Below, piece by piece: positions 44,155-44,350 of a DNA stretch of 44,350 bases. Within the stretch, counting starts at the first letter, position 1; each line of letters starts with the position of its first letter. Position numbers and translations under genes: made by a program. The stretch is from the NCBI GenBank assembly GCA_023957115.1, contig JAMLHN010000034.1:1-44350 (forward strand), written 5' to 3'. The notes beneath the pieces were generated by a model that was given only the letters and a program-made list of their open reading frames with translations, was not told the DNA's origin and did no database searches. The stretch comes from Thermomicrobiales bacterium. GTDB lineage: Bacteria > Chloroflexota > Chloroflexia > Thermomicrobiales > UBA6265.

Positions 44155-44350
44155 AAGCGAACTCTTCTCCATCTCCGATGCGTTGCAACAGCTTGGCCAA
44201 TAAGGCAATACGCGGCACGATGCTGCTTACCAGTATGTATTCCGCGGGGCTGTGATCGAGTCCGCCAATCGGCCCCAATCCGTCCAATCCGGGCGTTCCC
44301 GCGTGGCAGGCAAAACTGACATCCGATCCACCGCCGGTGGCCGCGCCCTC
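44135..44350 (-). CDS. M20 family metallopeptidase, C-terminal fragment (cut by the window edge)
   Basis: The minus-strand frame from the window edge reads ATGGGSDVSFACHAG, then DGLGPIGGLDHSPAEYILVSS and VPRIALLAKLL, ending at TGA 44135. This is the C-terminal metal site (the HSPAEY His) of an M20 zinc peptidase or amidase of the carboxypeptidase G2 type. It heads the operon with the GS-like gene, amidohydrolase and folB. Only 71 residues are visible. Confidence 0.85.
   Translation of the reverse strand, partial: EGAATGGGSDVSFACHAGTPGLDGLGPIGGLDHSPAEYILVSSIVPRIALLAKLLQRIGDGEEFAYADRAS

Overview
The window is a high-GC, gene-dense bacterial segment, mostly organised in short same-strand operons with ATGA-type overlaps. 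The gene set (menA, split proton-translocating transhydrogenase, Mn/Fe superoxide dismutase, actinobacterial-type OtsA, SelB, DUF805, Ser/Pro-rich lipoprotein-like linkers ending in repeated SP pairs) fits a Chloroflexota bacterium of the Thermomicrobia type. That is an inference from gene content, not a database result. The first ~765 bases are different: they hold most of ispG with strictly GC-ending codons (18 GAG, 0 GAA for Glu) and then switch abruptly to the codon style of the rest, so the left end may be an assembly chimera.

Layout. 1-1.7 kb: ispG (5' end missing) and an RraA-like protein. 1.7-6.5 kb: a repeat, then a NitT/TauT-type ABC importer (binding protein, ATPase, permease) followed by a frameshifted MenA prenyltransferase and a metallophosphoesterase. 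6.6-9.6 kb: a Gfo/Idh/MocA dehydrogenase, ThuA-like protein and MSOX-type FAD oxidase operon. 9.6-12.7 kb: hairpins and repeat, two small unknown genes, and trehalose-6-phosphate synthase. 12.7-20.6 kb: a lone oligopeptide-type binding protein, a zinc-ribbon protein with a histone-like basic tail, a DUF1989 protein, a PIG-L deacetylase and SelB. 20.0-22.2 kb: a TetR regulator and divergent DHA2-family exporter with two clean operator palindromes between them. 22.4-23.7 kb: type I-beta DAHP synthase with a full attenuation-type leader (promoter, leaderless leader peptide rich in Trp/Tyr/Phe, terminator). 23.9-26.6 kb: sodA, a hydantoinase-family enzyme and one unknown protein. 26.8-29.7 kb: pntA1-pntA2-pntB. 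29.8-32.9 kb: two tandem DinB-like paralogues, a phospholipase D-family protein, a helix-hairpin-helix protein behind a strong promoter and long leader, and a DUF805 protein. 33-34.9 kb: a secreted unknown, a decayed YdjC/ChbG pseudogene and tRNA-Glu. 35-40.6 kb: metY, a CoA-binding protein, a BKACE enzyme, an M81 (MlrC-like) protein and an acetamidase/formamidase. 40.6-41.2 kb: a gene-poor gap with repeats and an orphan promoter carrying an SOS-box-like palindrome. 41.2-44.35 kb (minus strand): the end of an M20 peptidase, a glutamine-synthetase-family enzyme, an amidohydrolase and folB.

The most notable signals are in non-coding DNA: the aromatic-amino-acid attenuator at 23.4-23.7 kb, a ~70-bp interspersed repeat whose first bases serve as the stop codon of the preceding gene (16.93-17.0 and 22.16-22.23 kb), a ~130-bp MITE-like repeat family (1.7, 10.0 and 35.0 kb), a shared TGTACGTACA operator-like palindrome at two distant promoters, and the SOS-like promoter with no gene. 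The co-transcribed glutamine-synthetase-like and amidohydrolase genes mirror the two halves of fungal FluG.
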